Part shown: positions 1 to 8,394 of the stretch, one piece after another | How positions within the stretch are numbered: position 1 is the first letter of the stretch | Layout: each line of letters opens with the position of its first letter | NCBI RefSeq assembly: GCF_022842375.1 | Contig: NZ_JALHPR010000007.1 | Location: forward strand, 62,001 to 126,000 | Source: Elioraea sp. | Lineage (GTDB): Bacteria; Pseudomonadota; Alphaproteobacteria; Acetobacterales; Acetobacteraceae | DNA: 64,000 nt | Direction of reading: 5' to 3' | The notes under the pieces: generated by a model | Database searches by the model: none | Told to the model about the DNA's origin: nothing | The model's input: the letters and a program-made list of their open reading frames with translations, nothing else | Translations under genes and position numbers: made by a program

Positions 1-705
1 CTGGCCGCCCTCGGCACGGCCGTGGCGAAGGTGAACCATGACCTGCGCGGCGTGCTTGCCACCGCGCTGCTCGTCTCCGACCGGCTTGCCGCAAGCGCAG
101 ACCCGAAGGTCAGTGCCGCGGCGGAGACGCTGCTCGGGTCGATCGAGCGTGCGGTCGCCCTCTGCTCGCGCACCATGGAGTTCGCCCGCGAAGGACCGCC
201 GACGCTCGCCGTCACGCGGTTTCCGCTGCGGGGGCTCGTGGAGGAGTGCGCGGCTTCAGCGCGTGCTGCCGCGGGGCCGGAGGGCCGCGCGGTGATCCTC
301 GCCGAGGTCGCGCCGGCACTGACGATCGCGGCTGACCGCGAGCTGTTGTTCCGCGTGTTCCTCAACCTGCTGCGCAATGCGATCGAGGCCGGTGCATCAT
401 CGATTACCGTGCGTGCGGCGGCGGAGGAAGGCGGGGTCGTCGTCACGCTGGCCGACAATGGGCCAGGGCTTCCGGCCGCCCTCGCCGATGATCCGTTCCG
501 GCCCTTCCATTCCGGCCGCAAGGGCGGGTCAGGGCTCGGGCTTGCGATCGCGCGCGACCTCGTCCGCGCGCATGGGGGCGACATCGCGGTCGTGGCCACC
601 GGGCCTGCGGGGACGACGTTCCAGCTCGCCCTGCCGCACGAGCCTGGGGGGGTGGCAGAGGAGAGCGACGCGGCCGCGGAGCCAACGCAGTCCCGGTTGT
701 CGTGA
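1..705 (+). CDS. Sensor histidine kinase, C-terminal part (5' truncated)
   Basis: The open frame runs from the first base of the window, so the start and any sensor domain lie outside it. What remains is the catalytic core of a two-component kinase. The H-box (VNHDLRG, phospho-acceptor His) begins at the edge, followed by the N-box (NLLRNAIEAG), the G1 box (DNGPGLP) and the G2 box (GSGLGLAIARDLVRAHGG) of the HATPase_c domain. The last 25 or so residues are a low-complexity acidic tail. No response regulator follows, so the partner is probably upstream or elsewhere. The signal sensed cannot be inferred from this fragment. The GTG at 22 is internal to the H-box and is unlikely to be the true start. 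Confidence 0.9.
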   Translation: MAALGTAVAKVNHDLRGVLATALLVSDRLAASADPKVSAAAETLLGSIERAVALCSRTMEFAREGPPTLAVTRFPLRGLVEECAASARAAAGPEGRAVILAEVAPALTIAADRELLFRVFLNLLRNAIEAGASSITVRAAAEEGGVVVTLADNGPGLPAALADDPFRPFHSGRKGGSGLGLAIARDLVRAHGGDIAVVATGPAGTTFQLALPHEPGGVAEESDAAAEPTQSRLS

Positions 706-739
706 CCGCGTGCGACGATGGCGCCGTCCGGTCCGCCGG

Positions 740-931
740 TCAGCGATCCGGGTCGCGGCGGGCCTGGTCGAGGGTGCGGGCGGCTTTTTCACGCCGCGCT
801 GCTTCTGCCTTTTCCTCGGCCCTCGCCGCCTTCGTGCGCCCGTGCAGCGCGCGGTTCATGGCCGCCTGTTCGGCTTCCGCCTGCTTCCCGCGCGCCTTGC
901 GGGCGCGGCGCAGGTTCACGAGATCGCCCAT
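740..931 (-). CDS. DUF4169 family small protein
   Basis: A 63-residue basic, alanine-rich protein starting MGDLVNLRRARKARGK and continuing as one charged helix of Arg, Lys, Glu and Ala. The opening (M-G-D-[LI]-V-N-L-R) and the later R-x-K-A-x-R-A-E-E run fit DUF4169, a small family common in Alphaproteobacteria with no established function. It lies between the end of the kinase and the AEC permease, on the opposite strand, with its ATG 36 bases from the permease ATG, so the two could share a divergent promoter region. Longer frames through this region on either strand have no family resemblance. Confidence 0.75.
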   Translation of the reverse strand: MGDLVNLRRARKARGKQAEAEQAAMNRALHGRTKAARAEEKAEAARREKAARTLDQARRDPDR

Positions 932-967
932 CGCATCCTCTCCGCCCTCGTGGCGCATCGCCGCATC

Positions 968-1900
968 ATGAACGAGGTTCTCGCCGCCGTCCTGACCACC
1001 GTGGTGCCGGTGTTCGCGCTCGTCGGCCTCGGCTACGGCGCGATGCGGGCGAAGCTGATGGATGCGGCCGCACAGCGTGGCCTGGTGCTGTTCGCCTTCA
1101 GCTTCGCCGCCCCTGCCCTGCTGTTCTCCGCCGGGCTCTCGTCGGAGGGGATGGGTGGTGTTTCGGCGATCGCCTTCTTCGCCGGGTGCCTGGCCACCTA
1201 CGCGCTGGTGTTCGTGCTGGCCCGCACGCGGCTTGCCCTGCGCATCGGCCCCGCTGCACTCGTCGCGCTGAATGCCGGCTTCGGCAACATCGTCGCGATG
1301 GGCATCCCGCTGACGCTGGCCGCGTTCGGGCCGGAGACGCTGTCGATCCTGTTCGGGATCATCGGGCTCCACTCGCTTGCCCTCGTCGGGCTGACCACGG
1401 TGCTGCTCGAGCTCGACGCGAAGGGAACGGGGGGCCTGCGCGCACTCGGGCGCGTCGTGGGCGCCGTGCTGGCCAACCCGATCGTCGCTGCCCTCCTCGC
1501 GGCCATTCTCTGGCGCACGCTCGGCCTGCCGCCGCTGCCGGGGCCCGTGAAGGCGACGCTCGACCTGCTCGGCGCTGCCTCCTCGCCCGTGGCACTCGTC
1601 TCCCTCGGCGCGGGGCTTGCCGCGTTCCGCCTCGGCGACGGCTGGCAGGACGTGATGCTCGGCACGGTGGCGAAACTGTTCATCATGCCGGCGCTGGTGT
1701 GGGGTGCGGCCCTCGCGATCGGGCTCGACGGGCCGGCACTCGCCGTCACGGTCACGGCCGCCGCATTGCCGACGGGCTCGAACCCCGTGCTGCTCGCCGC
1801 GCGCTATGGCGTCGGGATGGATCGTGCGGGCGCGACCGTGGTCGCCTCGACCCTCGTGTCGGTGCTGACCCTCTCGGTGCTCGTCGCGGTATTCCGGTGA
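968..1900 (+). CDS. AEC family transporter (auxin efflux carrier type)
   Basis: A 310-residue integral membrane protein with about ten hydrophobic segments, typical of the AEC (auxin efflux carrier) superfamily of secondary carriers. The start MNEVLAAVLTTVVPVFALVGLGYGAMRAKL is the usual first helix plus basic loop of the family, which fixes the ATG at 968 rather than the longer upstream frame. The conserved break between the two five-helix halves and the C-terminal TGSNPVLLAARYG motif are visible. Bacterial members export or import organic acids or amino acids; the substrate cannot be read from the sequence. A second AEC gene, only distantly similar, lies at 18144-19064. Confidence 0.88.
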   Translation: MNEVLAAVLTTVVPVFALVGLGYGAMRAKLMDAAAQRGLVLFAFSFAAPALLFSAGLSSEGMGGVSAIAFFAGCLATYALVFVLARTRLALRIGPAALVALNAGFGNIVAMGIPLTLAAFGPETLSILFGIIGLHSLALVGLTTVLLELDAKGTGGLRALGRVVGAVLANPIVAALLAAILWRTLGLPPLPGPVKATLDLLGAASSPVALVSLGAGLAAFRLGDGWQDVMLGTVAKLFIMPALVWGAALAIGLDGPALAVTVTAAALPTGSNPVLLAARYGVGMDRAGATVVASTLVSVLTLSVLVAVFR

Positions 1901-1964
1901 TGGGCTTGCACGCGCGACGCGCCTGCGTCATGCCGGCGACAGGACCGGGCAATGGAGGACATCG

Positions 1965-2633
1965 ATGGGCGAGATGATCACGCTGACGGCGGCTGACGGG
2001 CACGCGCTCGCCGCCTATGCCGCGGGGCCGGCTGATTCGCGCCGCGCGCTTGTCGTGGTGCAGGAGATCTTCGGCGTGAACCACCACATGCGGAACGTGT
2101 GCGACCGGTTCGCCGCGGCCGGCTACGCGGTGGTGTCGCCCGCGCTGTTCGACCGCACCGAGCGCGGCGTCTCGCTCGGCTACACCGCCGATGACGTCGC
2201 GCGCGGGCGCGAACTCCGGGCCAAGGTGCCGGAGGAGGGGCCGGTTCTCGACATCGAGGCCGCCGCCGCCGCGCTGCCGGCCGGCGCTGCGATCGGCATC
2301 GTCGGCTATTGCTGGGGCGGAACGGTCGCCTGGCTTGGAGCGACACGCACGCGCCGCTTCGCCGCGAGTTCCTGCTGGTATGGCGGCGGCATCGCGGGCA
2401 CGCGGATGGAGGAGCCGCATTGCCCGGTGCAGATGCATTTCGGCGAGAAGGACGCCTCGATCCCGATGAGCGATGTCGAGGCGATCCGTGCGGCACAGCC
2501 GGGTGTGGAGGTGTTCGTCTATGCCGGCGCGCAGCACGGTTTCGGGTGTGACGAGCGCGGCAGCTTCAGCAAGCCCGACGCCGATCTGGCGCAGGCCCGC
2601 ACCCTGGCGTTCTTCGGCAAGCACTTGGCGTAA
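1965..2633 (+). CDS. Dienelactone hydrolase family protein
   Basis: A 222-residue alpha/beta hydrolase. The nucleophile elbow is GYCWGG with Cys116, the acid is Asp163 (EKDASIP) and the base is His191 (AQHGFGCD). This is the Cys-Asp-His triad of dienelactone hydrolases, and the length is right for the family. Family members hydrolyse dienelactone to maleylacetate in chloroaromatic degradation, but many chromosomal copies act on other small esters or lactones, and no chlorocatechol genes are nearby. A GGAGG ribosome site ends six bases before the ATG. It appears to be a single-gene unit, facing mtnP tail to tail across a palindromic repeat. Confidence 0.88.
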   Translation: MGEMITLTAADGHALAAYAAGPADSRRALVVVQEIFGVNHHMRNVCDRFAAAGYAVVSPALFDRTERGVSLGYTADDVARGRELRAKVPEEGPVLDIEAAAAALPAGAAIGIVGYCWGGTVAWLGATRTRRFAASSCWYGGGIAGTRMEEPHCPVQMHFGEKDASIPMSDVEAIRAAQPGVEVFVYAGAQHGFGCDERGSFSKPDADLAQARTLAFFGKHLA

Positions 2634-2652
2634 GCGGCCGGCCGCTCGCCCA

Positions 2653-2702
2653 CCCCTCACCCTGGCCCTCTCCCCCAAGGGGGAGAGGGTTGGGTGAGGG
2701 GG
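2653..2702. repeat. Palindromic intergenic repeat between convergent genes
   Basis: Two near-complementary 24-base arms separated by AA. The inner 11 bp (CCCTCTCCCCC / GGGGGAGAGGG) are perfect, and the outer block CCCCTCACCC / GGGTGAGGGG pairs after a short mismatch. It lies between the convergent dienelactone hydrolase and mtnP genes, where it could terminate transcription in both directions. Palindromes of this composition are a known dispersed intergenic repeat type in high-GC proteobacteria. Other copies can only be found in the rest of the genome. Confidence 0.7.
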
Positions 2703-2751
2703 CCGCGACGCGCGCGAGAGGCCGGCAATGCGCAACGCCCAGCCGGCCGCC

Positions 2752-3660
2752 TTACGCCTCGCCCTTCGCCTCGAGGCCGAGCACGCGGCCGGCCACCGCA
2801 TCGAGGCGCGCGACAAGCGCCGGATCGCGCTTCTCCGGTGCGGTGACGATCGCGTTCTCGAGCGCGGTGTGACAGCCGGCCCAGCACAGCTCCCGCCGCC
2901 CGCCCAGCACAGGCACCACCTTCGACACGAGCGACCGCGCCTTCGCGGCGTTGGCGAACAGCACCTTCACCACGACCTCGACCGTCACGTGGTCATGCTC
3001 CGGGTGCCAGCAGTCGAAGTCGGTCACCATCGCGACGGTGGCGTAGCAAAGCTCCGCCTCGCGGGCGAGCTTTGCCTCCGGCATGTTCGTCATGCCGATC
3101 ACGTCGCAGCCCCAGGCGCGGTACATCTCGCTTTCGGCCCGCGTCGAGAATTGCGGGCCCTCCATCGCGAGATACGTGCCGCCGCGCTTGTGCGCGAGGC
3201 CGAGGTCGCGGCAGGCCTGCTCCAGCGCATCGCCGAGCCTGCGGCACACAGGGTCAGCCATCGAGACATGCGCGACGCAGCCAGCGCCGAAGAAGCTCTT
3301 CTGCCGCGCGAAGGTGCGGTCGATGAACTGGTCGACGATCACGAAGGTGCCGGGTGCCAACTCCGCGCGCAGGCTGCCGACTGCCGAGAGCGAGATGATC
3401 TCGGTGCAGCCCGCACGCTTCAGCGCATCGATGTTGGCGCGATAGGGAAGGTCGGTCGGCGAGAGACGGTGGCCGCGATCGTGACGCGGCAGGAACACGA
3501 CGCTGACACCGGCGAGGCGGCCGAACAGAAGCTCGCCGGATGGCAGCCCCCAGGGCGTGCGCACGGTGCGCCACTCGGCTCCCTCGATGCCCTCGATGTC
3601 ATAGACGCCGGAGCCGCCGATGATGCCGATGACGGGTTCGGGGACAGGGCTCTCTGGCAT
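2752..3660 (-). CDS. mtnP: S-methyl-5'-thioadenosine phosphorylase
   Basis: A 302-residue purine nucleoside phosphorylase of the MTAP branch, which cleaves methylthioadenosine with phosphate to adenine and 5-methylthioribose-1-phosphate in methionine salvage. Visible are the N-terminal glycine loop IGIIGGSGVY, the phosphate-binding RHDRGHRLSPTDLPYRAN block, the AMEGPQFSTRAES substrate motif and the GMTNMPEAKLAREAELCYA block with the MTAP-type Asn/Met around the base and ribose site. Length matches the family. No other methionine-salvage gene is adjacent. The gene upstream (petC) is on the same strand but separated by a terminator hairpin, so mtnP is probably transcribed alone. Confidence 0.95.
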   Translation of the reverse strand: MPESPVPEPVIGIIGGSGVYDIEGIEGAEWRTVRTPWGLPSGELLFGRLAGVSVVFLPRHDRGHRLSPTDLPYRANIDALKRAGCTEIISLSAVGSLRAELAPGTFVIVDQFIDRTFARQKSFFGAGCVAHVSMADPVCRRLGDALEQACRDLGLAHKRGGTYLAMEGPQFSTRAESEMYRAWGCDVIGMTNMPEAKLAREAELCYATVAMVTDFDCWHPEHDHVTVEVVVKVLFANAAKARSLVSKVVPVLGGRRELCWAGCHTALENAIVTAPEKRDPALVARLDAVAGRVLGLEAKGEA

Positions 3661-3674
3661 GCTCGGGCTCCTCG

Positions 3675-3707
3675 CAAACGAAAGGGGCCGCCCCTGAGGA
3701 CGGCCCC
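3675..3707 (-). terminator. Intrinsic terminator after the petABC operon
   Basis: A GGGGCCG / CGGCCCC stem (3684-3690 with 3701-3707) closes a 10-base loop. On the minus strand it is followed by TTTCGTTTG. It sits about 30 bases after the petC stop codon, in the right place and orientation to end the cytochrome bc1 transcript before mtnP. Confidence 0.65.
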
Positions 3708-3736
3708 GCTCTTGTAGACCGAAAGTCCGGCGCGGA

Positions 3737-4510
3737 TCAGTGCTTCAGATCAGCCCAGATCTTGCGCTTCACGCCATAGGTCATGCCGGCGAGGATGATC
3801 AGGAACAGGATCACCCGAACACCCATCGCCCGCCGCTCCTCGAGCTCCGGCTCGGCGGCCCAGGCCATGAACGTCGTGAGGTCGCGCGCCATCTGCGAGG
3901 TGGTCGCGGGGGTGCCGTCGGCGAAGGTCACCTGGTCGTCGTTCAGCGGCCGTCCCATCGCGATCCAGTGCCCGGGGAAGTAGTCGTTCCAGTGCATGCC
4001 GTCCATCGCCGGTACGCCCTCCGGCGGCTCGTCGCGGTAGCCGGTGAGCAGCGCGTAGAGATAGTCAGCCCCGCCGCCGCGCGCCTTGATGATGAGCGAG
4101 AGATCGACCGGGTAGGCGCCGTTGTTCACTGCGCGCGCGGCCTTCTCGTTGGCGAAGGGGCTGCGGAACCGGTCGGACGGGCGGCCGGGGCGCTCGAACA
4201 TGTCGCCGTCGTCGTTCGGTCCGTCCTTGACCTGGACGTCAGCGGCGATGGCGCGGATCTCGGCGTCCGACAACCCGATATCGGCCAGGTTGCGGTACGA
4301 TATCTGCTTCATCGCGTGGCAGGCGGCGCAGACCTCCTTGTAGACCTGGAAGCCGCGCTGCGCGGACGCCCGGTCGAAGGTGCCGAACAACCCGCCGAAC
4401 GACCAGTTCTGCGCCGGCGGCTTCGGCACCTCTCCCGCCGCATGGGCAGCGATTGGCAGGCCCAGCGCGAGGGCCGCCGCGAGGGCAGTGGTACGAAGGA
4501 TGCGCATCAT
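3737..4510 (-). CDS. petC: Ubiquinol-cytochrome c reductase, cytochrome c1 subunit
   Basis: A 257-residue cytochrome c1. It has an N-terminal Sec signal (cleavage near AAHAAG, residues 21-26), the covalent haem site CAACH at 61-65, the likely axial Met in GHWIAMGRP (about Met185), and a C-terminal membrane anchor at about 231-248 followed by a basic tail. It carries electrons from the Rieske protein to soluble or membrane cytochrome c on the periplasmic side. The ATG overlaps the petB stop by four bases (ATGA), with a second ATG directly after, so petB and petC are translationally coupled. This is the last gene of the operon and is followed by a terminator. Confidence 0.95.
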   Translation of the reverse strand: MMRILRTTALAAALALGLPIAAHAAGEVPKPPAQNWSFGGLFGTFDRASAQRGFQVYKEVCAACHAMKQISYRNLADIGLSDAEIRAIAADVQVKDGPNDDGDMFERPGRPSDRFRSPFANEKAARAVNNGAYPVDLSLIIKARGGGADYLYALLTGYRDEPPEGVPAMDGMHWNDYFPGHWIAMGRPLNDDQVTFADGTPATTSQMARDLTTFMAWAAEPELEERRAMGVRVILFLIILAGMTYGVKRKIWADLKH

Positions 4511-5775
4511 GCCTTCTCCATCGGCTTGGCGGCAGCACCGGCCATGATCGGACCACCGCCCCGCAGCACCGGCGCCGAGATGCTCTCGGGCAGCGGCCGC
4601 GGCTTCTCGATCTTGCCGAGCACGGGGAGGATGACCAGGAAGTACATGAAGTAGTAGGCGGTGCCCACCTGGCTGACCGTCACCCAGATGCCCTCGGCGG
4701 GCATCGCACCGGCATAGCCGAGCACGACGCAGATGATCGCGAACATCCAGAAGAATGGCCGCGCGAGCGGGCGGAACTTCATGCTGCGCACCGGGCTGGT
4801 GTCGAGCCAGGGGAGCACGAACAGCACCAGGATCGAGCCGAACATCAGCAGCACGCCGCCGAGCTTGTCCGGCACCGCGCGCAGGATCGCGTAGAACGGC
4901 AGGAAGTACCACTCGGGCACGATGTGCGCGGGCGTCACCAGCGGGTTCGCCGGGATGTAGTTATCCGCGTGGCCGAGGTAGTTCGGCATGAAGAACACGA
5001 GGAAGGCGAACACGATCAGGTAGATGCAGAGGCCGAACGTGTCCTTGATCGTGTAGTAGGGATGGAACGGGATGGTGTCCTGCGGGCCCTTCGGCTCGAT
5101 GCCGAGCGGGTTGTTGCTGCCCGTGATGTGCAGCGCCACGACATGCAGGAACACAACGCCCACGATCAGGAACGGCAGCAGGTAGTGCAGCGAGAAGAAG
5201 CGGTTGAGCGTCGGGTTGTCGACGCTGAAGCCGCCCCAGAGCCACACGACGATGCTCTCGCCGACGATCGGGAAGGCGCTGAACAGGTTGGTGATGACGG
5301 TGGCACCCCAGAAGCTCATTTGGCCCCAGGGCAGCACGTAGCCCATGAAGGCGGTGGCCATCATCAGGAGCAGGATGACGACGCCAAGGATCCACAGCAG
5401 TTCGCGCGGCGCCTTGTACGATCCGTAGTAGAGGCCGCGGAAGATGTGGATGAACACCACGATGAAGAACATGCTGGCGCCGTTCATGTGGATGTAACGG
5501 ATCAGCCAGCCGAAGTTCACGTCACGCATGATGCGCTCGACGCTGTCGAACGCATACGACGTGTGGGGCGTGTAGTGCATGGCGAGGAAGATGCCCGTGA
5601 CGATCATGATCACGAGGTTGACCATCGCCAGCGCGCCGAAGTTCCAGAAGTAGTTGAAGTTCTTCGGCGTCGGGAACTTCGCGTATTCCTGATTGAGCAT
5701 GCTGGGAATCGGCAGGCGCTCATCGATCCAGCGCACCACCGGGTTCTTCATCTCGCTCTTGTGCAGACCGACCAT
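4507..5775 (-). CDS. petB: Ubiquinol-cytochrome c reductase, cytochrome b subunit
   Basis: A 422-residue polytopic protein holding both b haems and the two quinone sites of complex III. The four haem-ligand histidines are visible in [30 protein letters not shown] and [12 protein letters not shown]. The Qo-site PEWY motif is present ([16 protein letters not shown]). The ATG at 5775 ([22 protein letters not shown]) gives the usual amphipathic start; the longer upstream frame runs into petA and is not real. It lies 11 bases after petA and overlaps petC by four bases. Length fits the alphaproteobacterial bc1 type rather than the split b6/subunit IV type. Confidence 0.96.
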   Translation of the reverse strand: MVGLHKSEMKNPVVRWIDERLPIPSMLNQEYAKFPTPKNFNYFWNFGALAMVNLVIMIVTGIFLAMHYTPHTSYAFDSVERIMRDVNFGWLIRYIHMNGASMFFIVVFIHIFRGLYYGSYKAPRELLWILGVVILLLMMATAFMGYVLPWGQMSFWGATVITNLFSAFPIVGESIVVWLWGGFSVDNPTLNRFFSLHYLLPFLIVGVVFLHVVALHITGSNNPLGIEPKGPQDTIPFHPYYTIKDTFGLCIYLIVFAFLVFFMPNYLGHADNYIPANPLVTPAHIVPEWYFLPFYAILRAVPDKLGGVLLMFGSILVLFVLPWLDTSPVRSMKFRPLARPFFWMFAIICVVLGYAGAMPAEGIWVTVSQVGTAYYFMYFLVILPVLGKIEKPRPLPESISAPVLRGGGPIMAGAAAKPMEKA

Positions 5776-5786
5776 GATTGGGTGCC

Positions 5787-6359
5787 TCAGCCGATGCGGA
5801 TGTTGGTGTCGTTGACGAAGGTGTACTCGGGCACGTCGAGGTTCCGCGGCGCCGGGCCGCGGCGGATGCGCCCCGAGGTGTCGTAGTGGCTGCCGTGGCA
5901 GGGGCAGAACCAGCCGCCGAAATCGCCCTTCGCGTCCGTCGGGCGCTGGCCGAGCGGGACGCAGCCGAGATGCGTGCAGACGCCGATCATCACGAGCCAC
6001 TCGGCCTTCTGCACCCGCGCGCCGTCGGCCTGCGGATCGGGCAGCGTGTTCAGGGCAACGTCGTTCGCGGCCTTGATGTCGTCGGCCGTGCGGTGGCGCA
6101 CGAACACCGGCTTGCCGCGCCACATCACGGTGATCGACTGGCCCTCGGTGATCGGGGCGAGGTCGACCTCAGTGGAGGCGAGCGCCAGGACGCTGGCCGA
6201 GGGGTTCATGCTCTGGATGAACGGCCACACGACCGCGCCGACGCCCACGGCGGCCATCGCTGCCGTGGTCAGTTTCAGGAAGTCGCGGCGCGTCTCGGCC
6301 GGGCCCGTCGAACCGTGGGGTGCGGTTCCGGTGGAGGGTGCGGTCGCTGCGTCTGCCAT
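5787..6359 (-). CDS. petA: Ubiquinol-cytochrome c reductase, Rieske iron-sulfur subunit
   Basis: A 190-residue Rieske protein, the first gene of petA-petB-petC. A twin-arginine-type start ([26 protein letters not shown], about residues 22-47) doubles as the membrane anchor. The 2Fe-2S ligands lie in CTHLGC (128-133) and CPCHGS (152-157), including the disulfide cysteines typical of high-potential bc1 Rieske proteins. It oxidises quinol at the Qo site and swings to cytochrome c1. A sigma-70-like promoter candidate lies about 145-180 bases upstream. Presence of a full bc1 complex indicates respiration through cytochrome c. Confidence 0.96.
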   Translation of the reverse strand: MADAATAPSTGTAPHGSTGPAETRRDFLKLTTAAMAAVGVGAVVWPFIQSMNPSASVLALASTEVDLAPITEGQSITVMWRGKPVFVRHRTADDIKAANDVALNTLPDPQADGARVQKAEWLVMIGVCTHLGCVPLGQRPTDAKGDFGGWFCPCHGSHYDTSGRIRRGPAPRNLDVPEYTFVNDTNIRIG

Positions 6360-6508
6360 TCGTCTCTCTCCTGCAGCGGCGCAAAGGGGCCGCGCTGAAA
6401 ACCGATCCGTCGCCGATCAGCGATGGCACGAGGAGCCGCCGGCGGCATCGAGCACACCGCCGGGCGCGGTGAAAACGCCCGCGCCCCCCGAAGTCCAACG
6501 CCGGCGGG

Positions 6509-6537
6509 CCTATAGCGCCTGCGGCTGCATTCGGCAA
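6509..6537 (-). promoter_or_regulatory. Candidate sigma-70 promoter for petABC
   Basis: Read on the minus strand, TTGCCG (revcomp of 6532-6537) and TATAGG (revcomp of 6509-6514) are separated by exactly 17 bases, each matching 4 of 6 consensus positions. A start near 6502 would leave a leader of about 140 bases before petA. The call rests on hexamers and spacing only. The rest of the 364-base petA-hemF gap holds the repeat cluster at 6621-6702 and nothing else I recognise. Confidence 0.4.
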
Positions 6538-6620
6538 CCGCTGCACACCCGAACCTGCATGCCCGACATGGAAACGGCACGGACCTTCGCAAGGGTAGGC
6601 ACGGCGAGGTTTCGGATGCG

Positions 6621-6702
6621 TTGACGCCGCCCTGCGCCCAGGTCCGTTGACGGCTGCACGTTGACGACGCGACATTGACGGCTGCCCGTTGACGGCTGCC
6701 GG
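6621..6702 (+). repeat. Tandem 14-base TTGACG repeats upstream of hemF
   Basis: Four head-to-tail 14-base units start at 6647, 6661, 6675 and 6689. Three read TTGACGGCTGC followed by a variable NNG end; the second unit keeps only TTGACG and is otherwise diverged. A fifth TTGACG (6621) stands 26 bases before the array. The last unit ends 21 bases before the hemF ATG, so the array lies in the promoter or leader region. The repeat could be a set of activator or repressor sites, or replication slippage. TTGAC resembles a half-site of FNR-type operators, but the matching ATCAA half is absent. Confidence 0.7.
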
Positions 6703-6723
6703 CGGTTGCGGCCCCATTGCGCC

Positions 6724-7590
6724 ATGCCGATTCCCTCCGAGGCCCAGCGCGAGGCCGCCCGAAACTGGTTCGAAACCCTGCGTGACCGGCTCTGCGCCGC
6801 GTTCGAGGCGCTCGAGGACGCGCCCGATACGCCGCTTGCCGGCCGCCTCCCGCCAGGCCGCTTCACCCGCAAGGCATGGGACCGCCCGGGCGGCGGCGGC
6901 GGGGTGATGAGCGTGATGAAGGGGCGCGTGTTCGAGAAGGTCGGCGTCAACGTCTCGACCGTGTTCGGCGAGTTCTCCCCCGAGTTCCGCGCCCAGATGC
7001 CGGGTGCCGCCGAGGACCCGCGCTTCTGGGCCTCAGGCATCAGCCTCGTCGCGCACATGCAGAGCCCGCGCGTGCCGGCGGCGCACATGAACACGCGCAT
7101 GATCGTCACCACCAAGGGCTGGTTCGGCGGCGGCGGCGACCTGACGCCGATGTTCCTCGACCGTGCCGAGACGGCAGAGGACGGAGCATCGTTCCACGCC
7201 GGCTTCAAGGCCGCGTGCGACCGCCATGACGCGGCCTACTACCCGAAGTTCAAGGAATGGTGCGACCGCTACTTCTTCCTGCCCCATCGCGGCGAGCCGC
7301 GCGGGGTCGGCGGCATCTTCTACGACAACCACGACACCGGTGACTGGAATGCAGATTTCGCCTTCACCCAGGATGTCGGGGTCGCCTTCCTCGAGGCCTT
7401 CACCGCCATCGTCGCCAGGCGCATGCACGAGACCTGGACGGAGGAGGAGCGGCACCACCAGCTTGTCCGCCGCGGCCGGTACGTCGAGTTCAACCTGCTG
7501 CATGACCGCGGCACGCTGTTCGGCCTCAAGACCGGCGGCAACACCGAGGCGATCCTGATGAGCCTGCCGCCGGAAGTGCGCTGGCCCTGA
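6724..7590 (+). CDS. hemF: Oxygen-dependent coproporphyrinogen III oxidase
   Basis: A 288-residue HemF that decarboxylates two propionates of coproporphyrinogen III with O2 to give protoporphyrinogen IX. Family blocks seen include [43 protein letters not shown], the [25 protein letters not shown] core and the C-terminal [24 protein letters not shown]. The ATG at 6724 is preferred over an upstream TTG because homologues start just before the amphipathic helix [12 protein letters not shown]. The enzyme requires oxygen, which fits the adjacent aerobic bc1 operon. The unusual TTGACG array lies directly upstream. Confidence 0.96.
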   Translation: MPIPSEAQREAARNWFETLRDRLCAAFEALEDAPDTPLAGRLPPGRFTRKAWDRPGGGGGVMSVMKGRVFEKVGVNVSTVFGEFSPEFRAQMPGAAEDPRFWASGISLVAHMQSPRVPAAHMNTRMIVTTKGWFGGGGDLTPMFLDRAETAEDGASFHAGFKAACDRHDAAYYPKFKEWCDRYFFLPHRGEPRGVGGIFYDNHDTGDWNADFAFTQDVGVAFLEAFTAIVARRMHETWTEEERHHQLVRRGRYVEFNLLHDRGTLFGLKTGGNTEAILMSLPPEVRWP

Positions 7591-7741
7591 GTGCACGTGC
7601 CGGGCCGCCGGCCATGCCGGTGAGGCGCATCTGGGTCCCGCGCAAGCGGCGCCGCTGAAGAGGCCCGTTAACCTTTCTCGGTCTTCATGGCGTGGTGACG
7701 TTTGGTGACGTCGCCACGACATCCCATGGAGAAAAGAGACA

Positions 7742-7981
7742 ATGCGCAAGTTCTGGATCGCCGCCCTCCCCCTCGCCTTCTTCGTTGCAGGCGAAGCCTC
7801 GGCGCAGCGCGCGCTGACGCCGGGCGAGTTCTTCACCGGCCTCACCGAGACGGGCGCGGAGGTCATGGCGACCCAGGCGCGCGAGGCCAACCCAGGTGCG
7901 ACCGTCGAGATGACCTTCGACATCGGGCTTGGCACGTGGACGCTCGACGTGCGCGAGAGCCACGACTCCGTCACCCAGTGA
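7742..7981 (+). CDS. Small secreted protein, function unknown
   Basis: A 79-residue protein with a clear Sec signal (MRKFWIAALPLAFFVAGEASAQ, cleavage after about residue 21) and a 58-residue mature part rich in Glu, Thr and Gly, with no cysteine. A good ribosome site (GGAGAAAAG) ends eight bases before the ATG, and a strong intrinsic terminator follows, so this looks like a genuine single-gene unit. I do not recognise the family. Upstream, GTGACGT occurs twice within about 15 bases, which may be a regulator site. Confidence 0.65.
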   Translation: MRKFWIAALPLAFFVAGEASAQRALTPGEFFTGLTETGAEVMATQAREANPGATVEMTFDIGLGTWTLDVRESHDSVTQ

Positions 7982-8005
7982 GCCGCACCCCGCTGCGCTG
8001 ATGCA

Positions 8006-8040
8006 TGGCCGGCGGGCGCTTTCCCGCCGGCCATTCTTCT
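8006..8040 (+). terminator. Intrinsic terminator after the small secreted protein gene
   Basis: A perfect 11-bp stem (TGGCCGGCGGG at 8006-8016 with CCCGCCGGCCA at 8023-8033) has a 6-base loop and is followed by TTCTTCT. It sits 25 bases after the stop codon at 7981. Confidence 0.75.
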
Positions 8041-8124
8041 CGGCAACAGTGCCCGCGGACCTCGCGCACACCTTCGCCCGGCGCCGAGCGTCGGTGCGTC
8101 TGTCCCCGGTCCAGGCCTGCACCG

Positions 8125-8394
8125 GCCGTGTGCCACGGCGGGCAGCGCCTCGGCATCGGTCTCGTAGAGGTCGAACCAGGGCAGGCCTGCGCCGGCATAG
8201 TCCCTCGCCGAGGGCGGGGGCTGGGGCGGCGCCCAGCCGGTGACGGGCCGCCAGGCGACGGCATCGAGGATGGTGATGAACACCCGCTGCGTGGCGGCCG
8301 TGCCATGGTCGGTGAGCGGGCGTCGATCGGCGTGGATGACCTGCCTGATCCAATGAGCGATTGCCCACGCTCGCCCCGCGCCCTCTGGGTCCGA
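8125..8394 (-). pseudogene. Gene remnant in frame behind the baeRF-like stop codon
   Basis: Directly after the TGA of the next gene (8395-8397), the same frame stays open with protein-like sequence: GRAWAIAHWIRQVIHADRRP, then QRVFITILDAVAWRPVTGW, then SARDYAGAGLPWFDLYETD. The pattern TGxxPPxxPxSAxxYxxxGLPWF(D)xY resembles the C-terminal part of a conserved hypothetical family I recall but cannot name. There is no ATG; the only in-frame candidate is a GTG at 8283, which would begin mid-domain. Resemblance fades after about 8125. I read it as a decayed 3' fragment left by a deletion, or as a former C-terminal extension of the upstream gene. It fills most of the 413-base gap between genes here. 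Confidence 0.45.

Noticed and set aside
6621-6702. Reading the TTGACG array as FNR operators
   Set aside because: FNR sites need TTGAT/C-N4-ATCAA dyads. Only one half recurs here, always in the same orientation.
8125-8283. A short independent gene starting at GTG 8283
   Set aside because: The protein-like sequence extends 37 codons upstream of this GTG to the preceding stop, so a start there would cut the domain. A remnant is the simpler reading.
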